A stretch of DNA of 64,000 nt from Platanthera guangdongensis (lineage: Eukaryota; Streptophyta; Magnoliopsida; Asparagales; Orchidaceae), in contig CM077162.1 in NCBI GenBank assembly GCA_039583875.1, forward strand, positions 57,563,675 through 57,627,674. The letters are read 5' to 3'. A model generated the notes under the pieces. The model ran no database searches. It was not told the DNA's origin and saw nothing but the letters and a program-made list of their open reading frames with translations. A program made the translations under genes and the position numbers. Positions 20,508-31,523 of this stretch are shown one piece after another; position 1 is the stretch's first letter; each line of letters starts with the position of its first letter.

Positions 20508-21248
20508 CTACGGGTAAAATCTCTTCAAATCATCCCCACTCCGGGCTCGCTCGAGAGATACCCCGTCCACATTCTGGAGGTGGTACCCTCCTGACTTTAA
20601 GACTTCTTTTATTACAAAAGGACCCTCCCAATTTGGGTTAAGTTTTCCTACAGAGGCTCCTCTACCCGCCGCGTCAACCTTTTTTAGGACCAAATCTCCT
20701 TTCGCAAACTGTTTAACCCTTACATGCTTGTCGAAGTACCTCGCCATCCGGCGCTTGACTTCCTCCTGCCGGACCACTGCTAAATCTCGGAGCTCCTCCA
20801 CGAGATCCAACGAAAGTCTCTGCTCTTCTTCGTTCTCTGTCCTCCATCCTTCGGCTCCTTCCCTTGCAACCACTACTCTTGGCGATGCGACCTCGAACTC
20901 GACAGGTATGACGGCCTCTGAGCCGTGAGAGAGCTTAAATGGGGTTTCTCCCGTGGCTGTGTTTGGTGTGGTTCTTAAGGCCCACAGTACTGAAGGTAAT
21001 TGCTCCACCCAGCTTCCTCTCAAATTCTCCACCTTTTTCTTCAACAGATTGACAATGACCTTATTGGCCGCTTCGACCTGTCCGTTACTCCGCGGATGAT
21101 AAACAGAGGCAAAGCGGAGATCTATCCCCAAACGAATGCAGAAATCCACGAACTCCCTGCTTGCAAACTGGGGTCCATTATCCGTCACAATGGCTATGGG
21201 CAACCCATGCCGGCAGACGATCTCCCCCCAAACGAAGTTCTTGACCAC
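20508..21248 (-). pseudogene. pol: Tat integrase, C-terminal part
   Basis: Open on - from the Athila insertion point to the stop at 20508 (about 246 residues). It carries the second catalytic Asp in VTDNGPQF, the Glu in SNGQVEAANK, and the GETPFKLSHGSEAVIPVE segment that marks the Tat clade. The C-terminal region KLNPNWEGPFVIKEVLKSGGYHL is the GPY/F module. The reading is clean, without stops. The N-terminal part, with the zinc finger and first Asp, lies at 47071-47735, and the two pieces meet across the ACCAC duplication. Confidence 0.93.
21244..21248. other. Target-site duplication, left copy (ACCAC)
   Basis: ACCAC directly precedes the TGATGAAGTG start of the Athila LTR and recurs at 47071-47075 directly after its CA end. 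The same five bases fit one copy in the interrupted Tat integrase frame. Confidence 0.95.
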
Positions 21249-21432
21249 TGATGAAGTGTAAATATACCTAATTTTATGTACATTACTTAAGTCGTTTTAT
21301 TTAATTTTTGTCATTTCTACTTGTTTTTATTCAATAAAATGCTCCTATTTTTGTAAAAATTATACTAACATGCTTTATTTTATTTGTCAGGAAAAAAAAA
21401 AAAAAAAAGCCAAAAATCTGCAAAAATGACAT

Positions 21433-21849
21433 GTCACGCCCGTGACATATTGGTCACGCCCGTGACCAGGGCGTGACAGCTCAAAAACCCGAAAAGAGGC
21501 CGATTTTGAAGAGGGCCACGCCCGTGTCTGATGTGCGACACGCCCGTGGCAGCCCGACACGCCCCGTGCCAGCCAGGTCAATGTTTCGCGCTCAACGTTC
21601 GTCGAACCCAAGAGGGACACGCCCGTGTCCGATATGCGCCACGCCCGTGTCCGCCCCGACAAACTGGCGCCGGCGAATCCCGAAGTCAACATCGCCTTAA
21701 AGCGCCGAATGACACGCCCACCGTCACGCCCGTGACCCGGGGGCGTGACCGCCGCGTTTTCGGCCGGAAAGTCAAATCGCCGTCAAATCCGTCAAGTCGC
21801 CGAATCCCGCGGTAAATAGTGCTGACACGCCCCCCGACACGCCCGTGTC
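21433..21849. repeat. GTCACG-CC-CGTGAC / GACACG-CC-CGTGTC palindromes in Athila U3
   Basis: Five perfect 14-base inverted repeats: GTCACGCCCGTGAC at 21433-21446, 21453-21466 and 21723-21736, and GACACGCCCGTGTC at 21616-21629 and 21836-21849. Several imperfect ones lie between (21520, 21537, 21550, 21640). The two versions differ at matching positions of both arms. All lie upstream of the TATA box at 21878. The 3' LTR has the same array at about 44280-44696. Confidence 0.9.
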
Positions 21850-21877
21850 GGAGGGCGTGTACTTGGAAATTTTTGCC

Positions 21878-21887
21878 TATAAAAAGG
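21878..21887 (+). promoter_or_regulatory. TATA box of the Athila 5' LTR
   Basis: TATAAAAAGG, just after the palindrome array and before a GCAGCTGCTG palindrome. The 3' LTR copy is at 44724-44733. Transcription would start about 30 bases downstream, making the rest of the LTR R-U5. Confidence 0.75.
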
Positions 21888-22808
21888 CAGCTGCTGTATG
21901 AGTTAAGGGTTCCAAAAATCCGAACCATTTTGATGTATAAGGGCTGCCGTTAGAGCTGCTTTAGTGCTATGTAAGGATTCTCTTTCCCCCTTTTTGAATT
22001 TAGTTTGTTTAAGCTCCTGTAATCAACTTCTGTTATTAATAAAATAGCTATTTTTCTCATCCTCATATGCTCTGAATTTTCTCTAAAGGCCTCCTTTACT
22101 TCAATCTTATACACTTTCATGTTTTAAAAACGCAAATGTTCTCGTTTTCTTTCCAAATATAACAAAACTTATAGCCGTTACTATGCCGATTTTCATTCTC
22201 ACTCTTTAAATTTGGTTAGATTTAGGATTTTCATACTTTAAAAAGCATTCTTATGAACATGTTAAACTTAAAAAAGGTGATTTTAACCTCTCTTAACTTA
22301 GCTTTTAATTTGTTTTAATTATAAAACTATTGCTTATTTTTAGCTTACTCTCACTTTTTAAACCATTTTACAAGGCTATAGTAATGTATAAATTGTTATT
22401 TTTATTTTTCATCAACTTTCATTTTAAGTAGTTACAAAAAAATATTTTCGCTCGAACAATTTTTATTTTCACTTTTTTTGCATTTCTATCAAAATCTAAC
22501 GGTAAAAATGTAACCGTTTTAATTTTTCGGGCACTTGCCTTTCTCACTTTAATTTGAAAACTTTTTGCTCAAACAATTCTTATTTTGCCTTTTTATGCAT
22601 TTCTACTGCATTCCAGCGGTAGAAATGCAGTCATTTTAATTTTTCGATAACTTTGATTTTTGCAATTATTTTAGCACGAGTGTGTGCGTGTATGAGATAT
22701 TTTTCAGCTCCTAAGTTAAATTATGCAAGTGTGTGTGTGTGTGTTTATTTATGTCGAGTGCGTGAGTAGTTCTATTCAAGTAGAGTGCGTGTGTTGTTTT
22801 TATTTTTC

Positions 22809-23255
22809 CGCCTACTCATTTGAGTTAATTGGCTGGATTCTATTCAAGTAGAGTGCGTGTGTTGTTTTTATTTTTCCGCCTACTCATTTGAGTTAAATGG
22901 CCGGTCTGTATTTTCAGTCCTACTCGTTTGAGTAGGACTTGTGATTTTCAATCTTTGTTTTTATTTTTCCGCCTACTCACTTGAGTTTAATGGCTGGATT
23001 TGATTTTCCGCCTACTCGCTAGGAGTTTAATGGTCGGACTTTATTTTAATGTAAATATTTAAGAAAGCCCTGTAATCGCATTTATTTTCTCCTGCTCGTT
23101 TGAGTAGGACTCGCTTTCATTTCAGTCCTACTCGTTTGAGTAGGACTTGCAATTTTCAGCTTTAATTTTCCGCCCCCACTCGTTTGAGTGGGACTTGCAA
23201 AGTTCATTTATGCACTTTTCAGCTTTCATTTCCCGCCCCCACTCGTTTGAGTGGG
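22809..23255. repeat. Tandem small hairpins (CCTACTC-GTTT-GAGTAGG type) in Athila R/U5
   Basis: About nine short inverted repeats with a 4-base loop in 450 bases. The best are TCCTACTC-GTTT-GAGTAGGA at 22918-22937 and 23126-23145, and CCCACTC-GTTT-GAGTGGG at 23175-23192 and 23238-23255. Weaker forms with ATTT, ACTT or GCTA loops lie at about 22816, 22880, 22976, 23016 and 23092. The change from CCT/AGG to CCC/GGG occurs in both arms, preserving pairing. The array is downstream of the TATA box, so it would be in the transcript leader. The 3' LTR has it at about 45651-46098. Confidence 0.85.
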
Positions 23256-23399
23256 ACCTGCAAATGTCAATTATTCAATTTTCTCTTATGTGTAAATTAG
23301 TTTTATTTCTTCCTTTTATATGTTTGAATGAGTGCGGGTGTGTTTATTTGTAATAACTTTCTAAAATTAGGTTATTTTGCTTTTCTTCTTATTTTCTTT

Positions 23400-24228
23400 A
23401 TAACCTTTCAGCGAATAGTTTAGGACGCTCGCACAACCAATCATATAAGCTATCCCCATTCCGATGAGTGGCTAATTTCTTTTAGCCCTCGGTATCGAAG
23501 AGCTTTGGGATCTAAAATGTTTTAAATAACCAAATGTCTAATTTTTCAATTTAATTAAAAACTTAAGGTTTACCCCGGGTTAACGACGCGTAGACCCACA
23601 TATCGATGTGTGGGCTCTATTTCCGTTATCCATACGCTAGCTAGCCGTGAGGCCGTGCATATGGACAGATCACCCCTGGGTAGATAGAGTTCCGCACTAA
23701 CCCTCGAGAGAGGAGGCGCGCTAACTCTACCGGATCGGGTTCCCCACCCAATAGCGGGGTTCTTAGCGTACTGCGGGCATTAAGGGGAATCCTTCGTCGG
23801 ACGAGAGCCCGGTCGAATAGCCTTAATGTCTAGGTGAGCGATATTCCTAGAGATAGGTGAGCTCATTATTTTGAACCTCCACGGCCAAGTTTCCGCATTA
23901 ATTAAATTGAAACTTTAGATATCTAGTTATTCAAATCTATTTTTAATCCTAACGCAATTCGATACCGGGAGTTATCTCTTCATCGACTACTTTCTTAAAA
24001 TCTATTTTCGTTCTTATTTTACTTAAAACCCTCAACTTCTATTTCGGTAAAATAATAGTGTTTTCGGAGGAGTAGGGGTAATCAACCCGTTCCCGGGAAT
24101 AATACGACCTCGGTATTCTCCCGAATATCGAGTACTACTTGCGATAGGTGCACTTGCCTCATCTAGCAAGCCCGCGGCGATCGACTCACCGAACCAACCA
24201 CAGTACGAGTCTGTTCGCGGGCCAATCA
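23400..24228 (+). other. Structured U5 block of the Athila LTR
   Basis: Non-coding, less AT-rich than the rest, and rich in short inverted repeats. One is CCCACATA-TCGA-TGTGTGGG at 23596-23615. The sequence ends at the LTR edge, 6 bases before the primer site. The two LTR copies differ here by only one substitution (23648/46491) and one or two indels. It may hold the end of the R region and the structured leader near the primer site. No ORF is supported. Confidence 0.5.
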
Positions 24229-24234
24229 AGTTTT

Positions 24235-24252
24235 TGGCGCCGTTGCCGGGGA
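24235..24252 (+). other. Athila primer-binding site
   Basis: TGGCGCCGTTGCCGGGGA, the sequence known for Athila and related elements and complementary to the 3' end of tRNA-Asp. Six bases after the LTR end. Confidence 0.93.
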
Positions 24253-24398
24253 CTTCTCTTCGAGTTGTTATTCCGAATCCGAACTCTATTACTTTTACTT
24301 TTATTTCTAAAAACTAACAAAAAAAATTAAAAAACGTTTCTTCAAAATCCGAAAAAAAAAAAAAAGAGAGTTAATTTTTCTACTTTTCATTCGGGTGT

Positions 24399-25571
24399 AT
24401 GACCCGTGGACAGCCTTCGGAGTCCGAAAATTTGGATTTCGATCCTGAGATCGAACGCTCTCTTGCGCGTATTCGGTCTCAACGCCGAAATCCCTCTTTG
24501 GATCCCGCAGAATCCATCGGAGAACCCTCTGCCGTTCCTATGGCCGACCCCAATCCGAACGCGGCCCTCGAGCGTACAATGTCATATTACGCCCGGCCAA
24601 ATTTGGACGATACTGGGTCCAGTATTGTCCGCCCGACGGTGGCGAACAATAATTTTGAGATCAAATCGAGCGTTATCCAAATGATCCAAAACGCCGTGCA
24701 GTTCGATGGACAGCCGGATGAGGACCCGAACGTTCATTTGTCTAGTTTTTTGGAGATTTGCGACACTTTTAAGATTAATGGCGTCACTGATGACGCCATT
24801 CGTTTGCGCCTTTTTCCATTCTCCCTCAGATCCAAAGCTAAGGCGTGGTTGAATTCCCTCCCACGAGGATGTATCACCACCTGGGCCGAGCTTGCGGAGC
24901 GGTTCTTAACGAAGTATTTTCCGCCCGCCAAAACTGCAAAGTTACGGGCGGACATTTCTTCGTTCATGCAGAATGATTCTGAGTCTCTTTTTGAGACTTG
25001 GGAGCGCTTTAAGGAATTCCTTCGCAAGTGTCCGCACCACGCGCTGCCTGCGTGGTTGCAGGTCCAAATCTTCTACAATGGGCTTAATTATCAGACGCGT
25101 CAAATGATTGACGCGGCTGCCGGGGGTACCTTGAATAATAAGACCCCCGAGGCTGCCCAAGCTCTTATTGAAGAGATGGCTATGAACGCCTACCAATGGA
25201 ACGTCCCTCGGGGACGTCCCAAGCAGGCGGCCGGCCTCTTCGAAGTGGATGCCACTGCCCACTTAGCCCTTCAAGTTGAAAGGCTGACAAAGCAGGTGGC
25301 GGAGATGTCTGTTGCCTCCACCACTCCTCCTTCGGCGATTCCCCCTAATGCCGGCGTAGCAAATGAATTCGTAGACTACGTGGGAAATGCTGGGCGACCT
25401 TCCTTCAACCCCAATAACAACCCTTATAGCAATAACTATAATCCGGGTTGGAGGAACCACCCCAACTTCTCATGGAGCAATCCGAATAATGCGCAGCGCC
25501 CCCCCCAATTCTTTCGCGCCTGGATTTCTGCCGCCTCCCCCTCTTCCAAAACCCTCCCCGATGGAGGATAA
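24399..25571 (+). pseudogene. gag: Athila Gag, unit 1
   Basis: Capsid protein. Start MTRGQPSESEN at 24399, 147 bases after the primer site. The retrotransposon-gag domain is at about residues 90-240 (FDGQPDEDPNVHLSSFLE, RLFPFSLRSKAKAWL, TTWAELAERFLTKYFPPAKT), typical of Athila. No CCHC knuckle, also usual for this lineage. The open frame ends at 25571 in a spurious tail, because the C-run at 25499-25506 has eight C. Units 2 and 3 have seven at this point and read straight through. The real Gag-Pol frame continues at 25507 onward. This is the only unit with the first ~300 codons of gag. Confidence 0.93.
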
Positions 25572-27711
25572 TTTTTCTAAATATATAGCTTCCAACGAGT
25601 CAAATATCCGGAACATCACCGGATCGCTAAAAAACTTAGAACTCCAGGTTGGACAGCTAGCGCGAATGATGTCCGAGCGCGCGCTCGGGGCACTGCCGGG
25701 AAACACGGAGCCCAATCCGCGGGAAAATATCAACGCTATAACCCTCCGTAGCGGAAAGGAGGTGATCGATCCAAAACGGACCGATCCTCAGGTACATATT
25801 TCACCTCCGACCCCTCTTCCCCCTTCTTTGATTACGCCGCCTTTACAAATTTTAAATGAAAAAATTATTAAAACGCCCTTGCCGTATCCGCATAAACTTA
25901 ATAGTGAGCGTAAGGACGCGCAATTTGAAAAATTTATTTTATTATTAAAACAAATTCATATTAATGTTCCCTTCTGCGAGGCACTCTCTCAGATGCCTAA
26001 ATATGCGAAATACCTAAAACAACTTCTTTCCAATAAACAAAAATTAGAAAATATTTCGCATATTTCTCTTAATGCTGACTGCTCAGCGGCTCTTACTAAT
26101 AAATTGCCCCTAAAAAGAAATGACCCGGGACGGTTCTCCATCCCGTGCCTTTTTGGCAATATATTAGTAAAATACGCTCTTGCAGATTTAGGCGCGAGCA
26201 TTAATTTGATGCCGTTCTCGCTCTTTCAAAAATTAGGTTTGGGCACTCCGGCCCCTACTAAAATGCGAATCCAACTAGCGGATCGCTCGGTTAAGTTTCC
26301 CGTCGGGGTAGTGGAGGACGTACTTGTCCGAGTTGATAAGTTTATCTTTCCGGTAGACTTCGTCATCTTGGACATCGAGGAGGACACTGATGTCCCAATT
26401 ATACTCGGTCGCCCTTTTCTCGCCACCTCCCGCGCATTAATTGATGTCAGTAACGGTCGTCTCCTCCTTCGGGTAGGAGATGACGAAGTTACTTTCTCTA
26501 TTAATCCCTCCATAGGAGACTCGTCATCGAGCGATGACTTTTGTTATAATTTAGACACATATCTCGGAGATTGTTCTTCCCCTATTTTTGAGTCTACGTT
26601 TTTAAATGACGATCTTTTTGCGCTCGAAAATTTTAACTGCGATGAGGATACGTCTATAGACTTGCCTTTCGAACCAATTGGTAAGAAAGACATAGGAATT
26701 AAAACCTCGTTAGAAGAACCGCCCTGCCTTGAACTCAAACCCCTACCCGATTCACTCAAATACGCCTTTTTGGGGAAAGATGATACACTCCCTGTTATCA
26801 TTTCTTCGCATTTGAGCGAATCGGAGACTTCCGATTTATTGGGAGTTTTGCTTAAACATCGCCACGCAATTGCTTGGCAAATTTCTGATCTCAAAGGGAT
26901 TAACCCGTCTTTCTGCACCCATAAGATTTTTCTTCTAGATAATTGCCGCAAAACTATTCAGCCGCAGCGACGTCTTAACCCAAACATGAAAGACGTCGTT
27001 AAGGCCGAAATTATTAAATTATTAGATGCGGGGATTATTTATCCCATATCGGATAGTACGTGGGTTAGTCCCATTCACGTGGTGCCCAAAAAGGGCGGTC
27101 TTACCGTAGTGGAGAATGAGCACAATGAACTCGTCCCAACTCGTACTGTTACGGGTTGGCGGGTGTGCATCGATTATCGAAAACTAAATGACGCCACCCG
27201 TAAGGATCATTTCCCATTACCATTTTTAGACCAAGTTTTAGAGCGTTTGTCTGGTCATCCGTATTTTTGTTTTCTCGATGGATTATCGGGGTTTTTCCAA
27301 ATCCCCATTTCCCCCGATGACCAAGAGAAAACAACTTTTACCTGCCCGTTTGGTACCTTCGCATATCGAAGAATGCCATTTGGCCTTTGCAACGCGCCCG
27401 CTACATTCCAAAGATGTATGCTGGCGATCTTTGGCGAGCTGGTAGGAGACATTATGGAAGTCTTTATGGATGACTTCTCTGTTTTCGGAAGCTCTTTCCC
27501 GTCCTGTCTTCATAATTTAGACCGTGTCCTTCAGCGATGCGAGGACACGCATCTTGTTTTAAATTGGGAAAAATGTAACTTTATGGTTCGAGAAGGTTTG
27601 GTTCTCGGCCATATGATTTCGTCTAAGGGGATGGAGGTCGATAAGGCCAAAGTTGAAATTATAGAAAAACTTCCCCCGCCTTCCAACGTTAAATCATTAG
27701 GAGTTTCTTAG
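25507..27711 (+). pseudogene. pol: Athila protease and reverse transcriptase, unit 1
   Basis: Continues the polyprotein after the C-run frame change. Gag tail to about 25750. The aspartic protease active site is written D-L-G-A-S in ALADLGASINLMP (about 26175-26215), with ILGRPFLATSRA as the flap-side conserved segment (26400). Reverse transcriptase: [20 protein letters not shown] (27168), [20 protein letters not shown] (27290) and the catalytic box [10 protein letters not shown] (27460-27490). The Athila M replaces the more common V in the xxDD box. The frame ends at 27711 because one A is missing near 27692 (AAATCATTAGG against AAATCAATTAGG in units 2 and 3). Confidence 0.93.
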
Positions 27712-29636
27712 GGCACGCGGGCTTTTATAGACGTTTTATTCAAGATTTTTCAAAAATAACAAAGCCGCTAACTCGCCTCTTGGAAAAGGAATCAAATTTT
27801 GTCTTTGATAGCGAATGCGAGTCTGCATTTAATTTCATAAAACAAAAACTTATCAATTCACCTATTTTAGTGGCGCCCGATTGGACCCTTCCGTTCGAGA
27901 TTATGTGCGACGCTAGTGATATTGCCGTAGGAGCCGTTCTTGGCCAACGTATAAACAAATATTTTCATCCTATTTACTACGCTAGCAAGACCCTCACTTC
28001 CGCACAAGGAAATTATACGACAACGGAAAAGGAACTTTTAGCCGTCGTATTTGCTTTCGATAAGTTTCGCTCGTATCTAACGTTATCCAAAGTTATCGTA
28101 TTTACCGACCATTCCGCCTTAAAATATTTGTTAGCAAAAACGGACGCCAAACCCCGCCTTCTTCGATGGATCCTCCTCTTGCAGGAGTTCGATTTAGAGA
28201 TCCGGGATAAGAGGGGCGCGGAAAATTTAGCCGCCGATCACCTCTCCCGCTTAGAAAATCCCACTGCGGAAGCGCTCGTCGAATCTGACATAAATGATAG
28301 ATTCCCCGAGGAACGCCTCCTAGCCATAACTACTAGTTCTTCTTCCCCGCCTTGGTTCGCAGATTTTGCAAACTATTTAGTTGCGAGGGTACTTCCAAAA
28401 GACTTTTCAAGCCAGCAAAAGAAGAAATTCTTTTCTGACTTGAAATATTTCTTTTGGGAGGACCCTTTCCTTTTTCGTCTCTGCGCGGACCAAGCAGTCC
28501 GAAGATGTGTCGCGGGTGTGGAGTGCACGCAAATCCTTAGGCACTGCCACGAGGGTCCGGCTGGTGGGCATTATCAAGCTAACCGGACCGCGCGGAAGGC
28601 GCTAGAGGCGGGCTTCTTTTGGCCCACTCTATTCAAAGACGCTCACAATTTTGTGCGCGCATGCGATAGCTGTCAGCGGTCGGGTAACATCTCTCGTCGC
28701 GACGAGATGCCCCAAAATATGTTTTTAGAATGCGAAGTCTTCGATTTATGGGGCATAGATTTTGTTGGCCCCCTACCTCCGTCTTTCAAAAATATGTATA
28801 TTTTAGTAGCGGTCGACTACGTATCGAGATGGGCGGAAGCGCAAGCTCTCCCCACCAACGATGCGCGAGTCGTCGTTACATTTCTTAAAAAGCTATTTTC
28901 TCGCTTCGGCACTCCGCGCGCTATTGTAAGTGATCGGGGGACGCATTTCTGCAACACCCAGATGGCTAAGACGTTAGCTAGATACGGCGTCACGCACAAA
29001 CTTGCCACCCCATACCACCCGCAAACTAGTGGCCAAGTAGAGGTAGTAAATCGGGAGATAAAGCGCATATTAGAGAAAACCGTTTCACTTAATAGGAAAG
29101 ATTGGTCCATCAAGCTCGACGATGCGTTGTGGGCTTATCGTACCGCATACAAAACCGCAATTGGTTGTACGCCGTATCGATTAGTGTACGGCAAAGCGTG
29201 TCATCTACCCGTCGAATTAGAACATCGCGCACTTTGGGCTTTAAAACTTTTAAATCTCGACGCTAACTTAGCCGCCCAAAATAGAAAACTGCAACTAAAC
29301 GAGCTCGATGAATGGCGTGCCAACGCATACGAGAGCAATAAGTTCTATAAGGAGCGTTCTAAGTTTTATCACGACCGAAAACTCAAGCCCCCAAAAACTT
29401 TTTCTCAGGGCGATCTTGTCCTTCTTTATAACTCTCGACTTAGACTTTTCCCCGGGAAACTTAGATCACGTTGGTCCGGCCCCTTCAAAGTTGAAGAGGT
29501 TTGGCCTTATGGGACCGTACTCGTCTCCCACCCGGATAAAGGCTCGTTTAAAGTGAACGGTCATCGCTTAAAATTATACATAGCAGGCGATCCTGTGGGC
29601 GGTAACTTCGAATCCATAACCCTCCTAGATATATAA
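27712..29636 (+). pseudogene. pol: Athila RNase H and integrase, unit 1
   Basis: Rejoins the correct frame and stays open to the stop at 29634-29636. RNase [18 protein letters not shown] (catalytic D, 27897), [17 protein letters not shown] (E, 28020) and [11 protein letters not shown] (D, 28100), about 27890-28255. The integrase zinc region is [12 protein letters not shown] ... CDSCQRSG (28540-28690). The core has the first D in [10 protein letters not shown] (28750), the second in SDRGTHF (28930) and the E in [10 protein letters not shown] (29030-29055), all three present. The C-terminal GPF module is at 29470. Nothing in this half is broken. Confidence 0.93.
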
Positions 29637-31523
29637 ACCGCCAACATAGTCAAGCTACGTGACTATAAACAAAGCGCTCCTGGGAGGCACCCCATGTTTA
29701 TCTTTTTCGCTATCTCTTTACCTTTTTCTTTGCTATTTTTCTTCCTAATGCAGGGTTCCTAAACTGCGCCTTCCCCACCTCCTATCAGGGAAGCTTCTAC
29801 CCCCCCCCCATTTCTTTCTTTGTATATATTCTCTTACCTGTTTTGTTCCGCATACTTACGTTACAATATTGGGGACAATGTTGGACTTAAGTATGGGGGT
29901 GTTTTCTCGCTTTCTTTTTCATATTTCTATTTTCTGCACTGTCTTTATATTTTCTGCACTTTAAACAAAAAAAATATATATATAAAAAAAAAAAACTATA
30001 AAAATAACAAAAACTTCAAAAAAAAAATTTTGAAAATGAAAACAAAATCCCAAAAACCTAAATTATTTATTTTCTGTCTTTAAAATGTTTTTGTTTTATG
30101 TCTTTTTAAAGCAAAAATCCCAAAAACCTAAATTATTTATTTTCTGTCTTTAAAATGTTTTTGTTTTATGTCTTTTTAAAGCAAAAATCCCAAAAAACAC
30201 AAAAAAATTATAAAACAAAAACTTCAAAAAACAAAAAAACAAAAAAAAATTCATAAAACCAAAATTCCAAAAACATGTTTAGTTTCATTTTGTAAAAATC
30301 TGTGTAAATATTTTTGTAAATAATCTTCTCTCTCCCCATTCCTTTTCTCTCTCATACCATCTCTTTTTCTCCCACTTTCCGCAAAACCTTAAAAATCTAA
30401 AAAAGATAATAAGTTCACTAATCACAAAAAAAAATTATAAAAACAAAAAAACTCTAAAACAACAAAAAAAATATTTTGAAACAAATAAATCAAATATACC
30501 ATCCTTAATTTTCTTGCTATCCAAAAATTTTGCTTTGAATTTATTTATATGTGAATTTTATTAATTCTTTGTTTGTTATTCGTTTGTTAATTATTGCTTG
30601 AAAAATTTAAATATTCGGGGTTAAGTTTTAAAGAATTCATTATGCCTTGTTAAAAATAGCGAACTCGTTTTAGGCACTACTTCTAATTTTTCATTAATAG
30701 GAGCACGTGTATTATGTTAGAAAATAACGATTATAGGATTCAATTATGTTTACTTTTAGCTTTCTGAAAACTTGGAACTTACAATTTATTAAGGTTGCTC
30801 TCAAAATTGTTTTTTAATAAAAAAATCTAGTTTTCTTTTCTCACCGTCCTTATCATGACTGACTTGGCATGATAAAATTGTTATCCTTAAAAGATCCTAT
30901 GTCAATGGGAATAAGATTTCGTTCCGTAAACATAGGCACTCAATAGATTAAAAGATTATATGCTATGGAGTAAGAGGATAAAATTCATTACTCCTACACA
31001 TATACATTGGGTTAACATTTATTTTGAAGTTGAAAAAAAAAATCGATATTAGGAAAATAAGATTTCGTTTTCCTAATAATCCAAAAAAAAAAACATGGAG
31101 GTTCGAGAAAAAATTACCTCGCCTCAAACATCAAAAACCTCTTCATTAACCAACATCATAGTCAATTTCATGATTCTAGATTTAATTCAAAAATTGTTTT
31201 GAGAGCATAATTTGTAAATTGCATTATTTCCAGTAAAACTCCTATAGGCTAAAAGTTCATATAATTCCAAACTATTCTTGTTAATCTAACCTTTACAATT
31301 ATTGCTTTCTATTTGATTATATCAAGAAGTCTTTTGGCCGAAACTTTTGCGCTATTTAAATCATCTTCATAATTTTAGGACTTAACTCTTACGCCCCGTT
31401 TATTTATTTAGATCTCTCTTATAATTGATTAAGCGATAGCTAAACTTAGAGTTTTTTTTATTCCTTATAAGTTCATCTCAAACTTTTGCTCTGGAATAGC
31501 AAAAGCTTAAGTATGGGGGTATT
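29637..31523 (+). other. Athila 3' untranslated region, unit 1
   Basis: AT-rich, no supported ORF and no envelope-like gene. It contains the lineage-typical TTGGGGACAATGTTGGACTT followed by AAGTATGGGGGTG (29868-29901), a polypurine-tract-like site 250 bases after integrase. A 70-bp direct repeat occurs twice (about 30047-30186). Long A-runs lie at 29967-30250 and 30420-30480. The end is AAGTATGGGGGTATT (31509-31523), the sequence that abuts the real 3' LTR in unit 3. Here it is followed by the junction instead of an LTR. Confidence 0.85.

Larger units (their letters stand above)
21249..24228 (+). repeat. Athila 5' LTR (2,980 bases)
   Basis: Starts TGATGAAGTG, ends GCCAATCA. Order: palindrome array (21433-21849), TATA box (21878), an AT-rich part with AATAAAA signals (about 22037), hairpin array (22809-23255), structured GC-richer block (23400-24228). 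Compared by eye with the 3' LTR I found three substitutions (21739 G/T, about 22479 T/A, 23648 T/A); the other differences are about a dozen one-base changes in homopolymer length. That similarity implies recent insertion. Confidence 0.95.

Noticed and set aside
19220..20517. Series of 78-codon frames (MGAWSAGLLGV..) every 86 bases
   Set aside because: Produced by the 86-bp tandem array; the frame rotates with each unit and nothing is conserved at protein level beyond the DNA repeat.
21473..21928. Frames of 75-101 codons in the Athila U3 on both strands
   Set aside because: Upstream of the TATA box and explained by GC-rich palindromes without stops.
25470..26951. Minus-strand frames of 70-135 codons opposite Athila gag-pol, repeated in each unit
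   Set aside because: Shadows of the coding strand; they repeat simply because the unit repeats and show no recognisable domain.
29820..30083. Short frame MYIFSYLFCSAYLRY.. with hydrophobic start in the Athila 3' UTR, considered as an envelope-like remnant
   Set aside because: It is AT-driven Phe/Tyr/Lys composition, changes length between units through run-length differences, and has no conserved motif.
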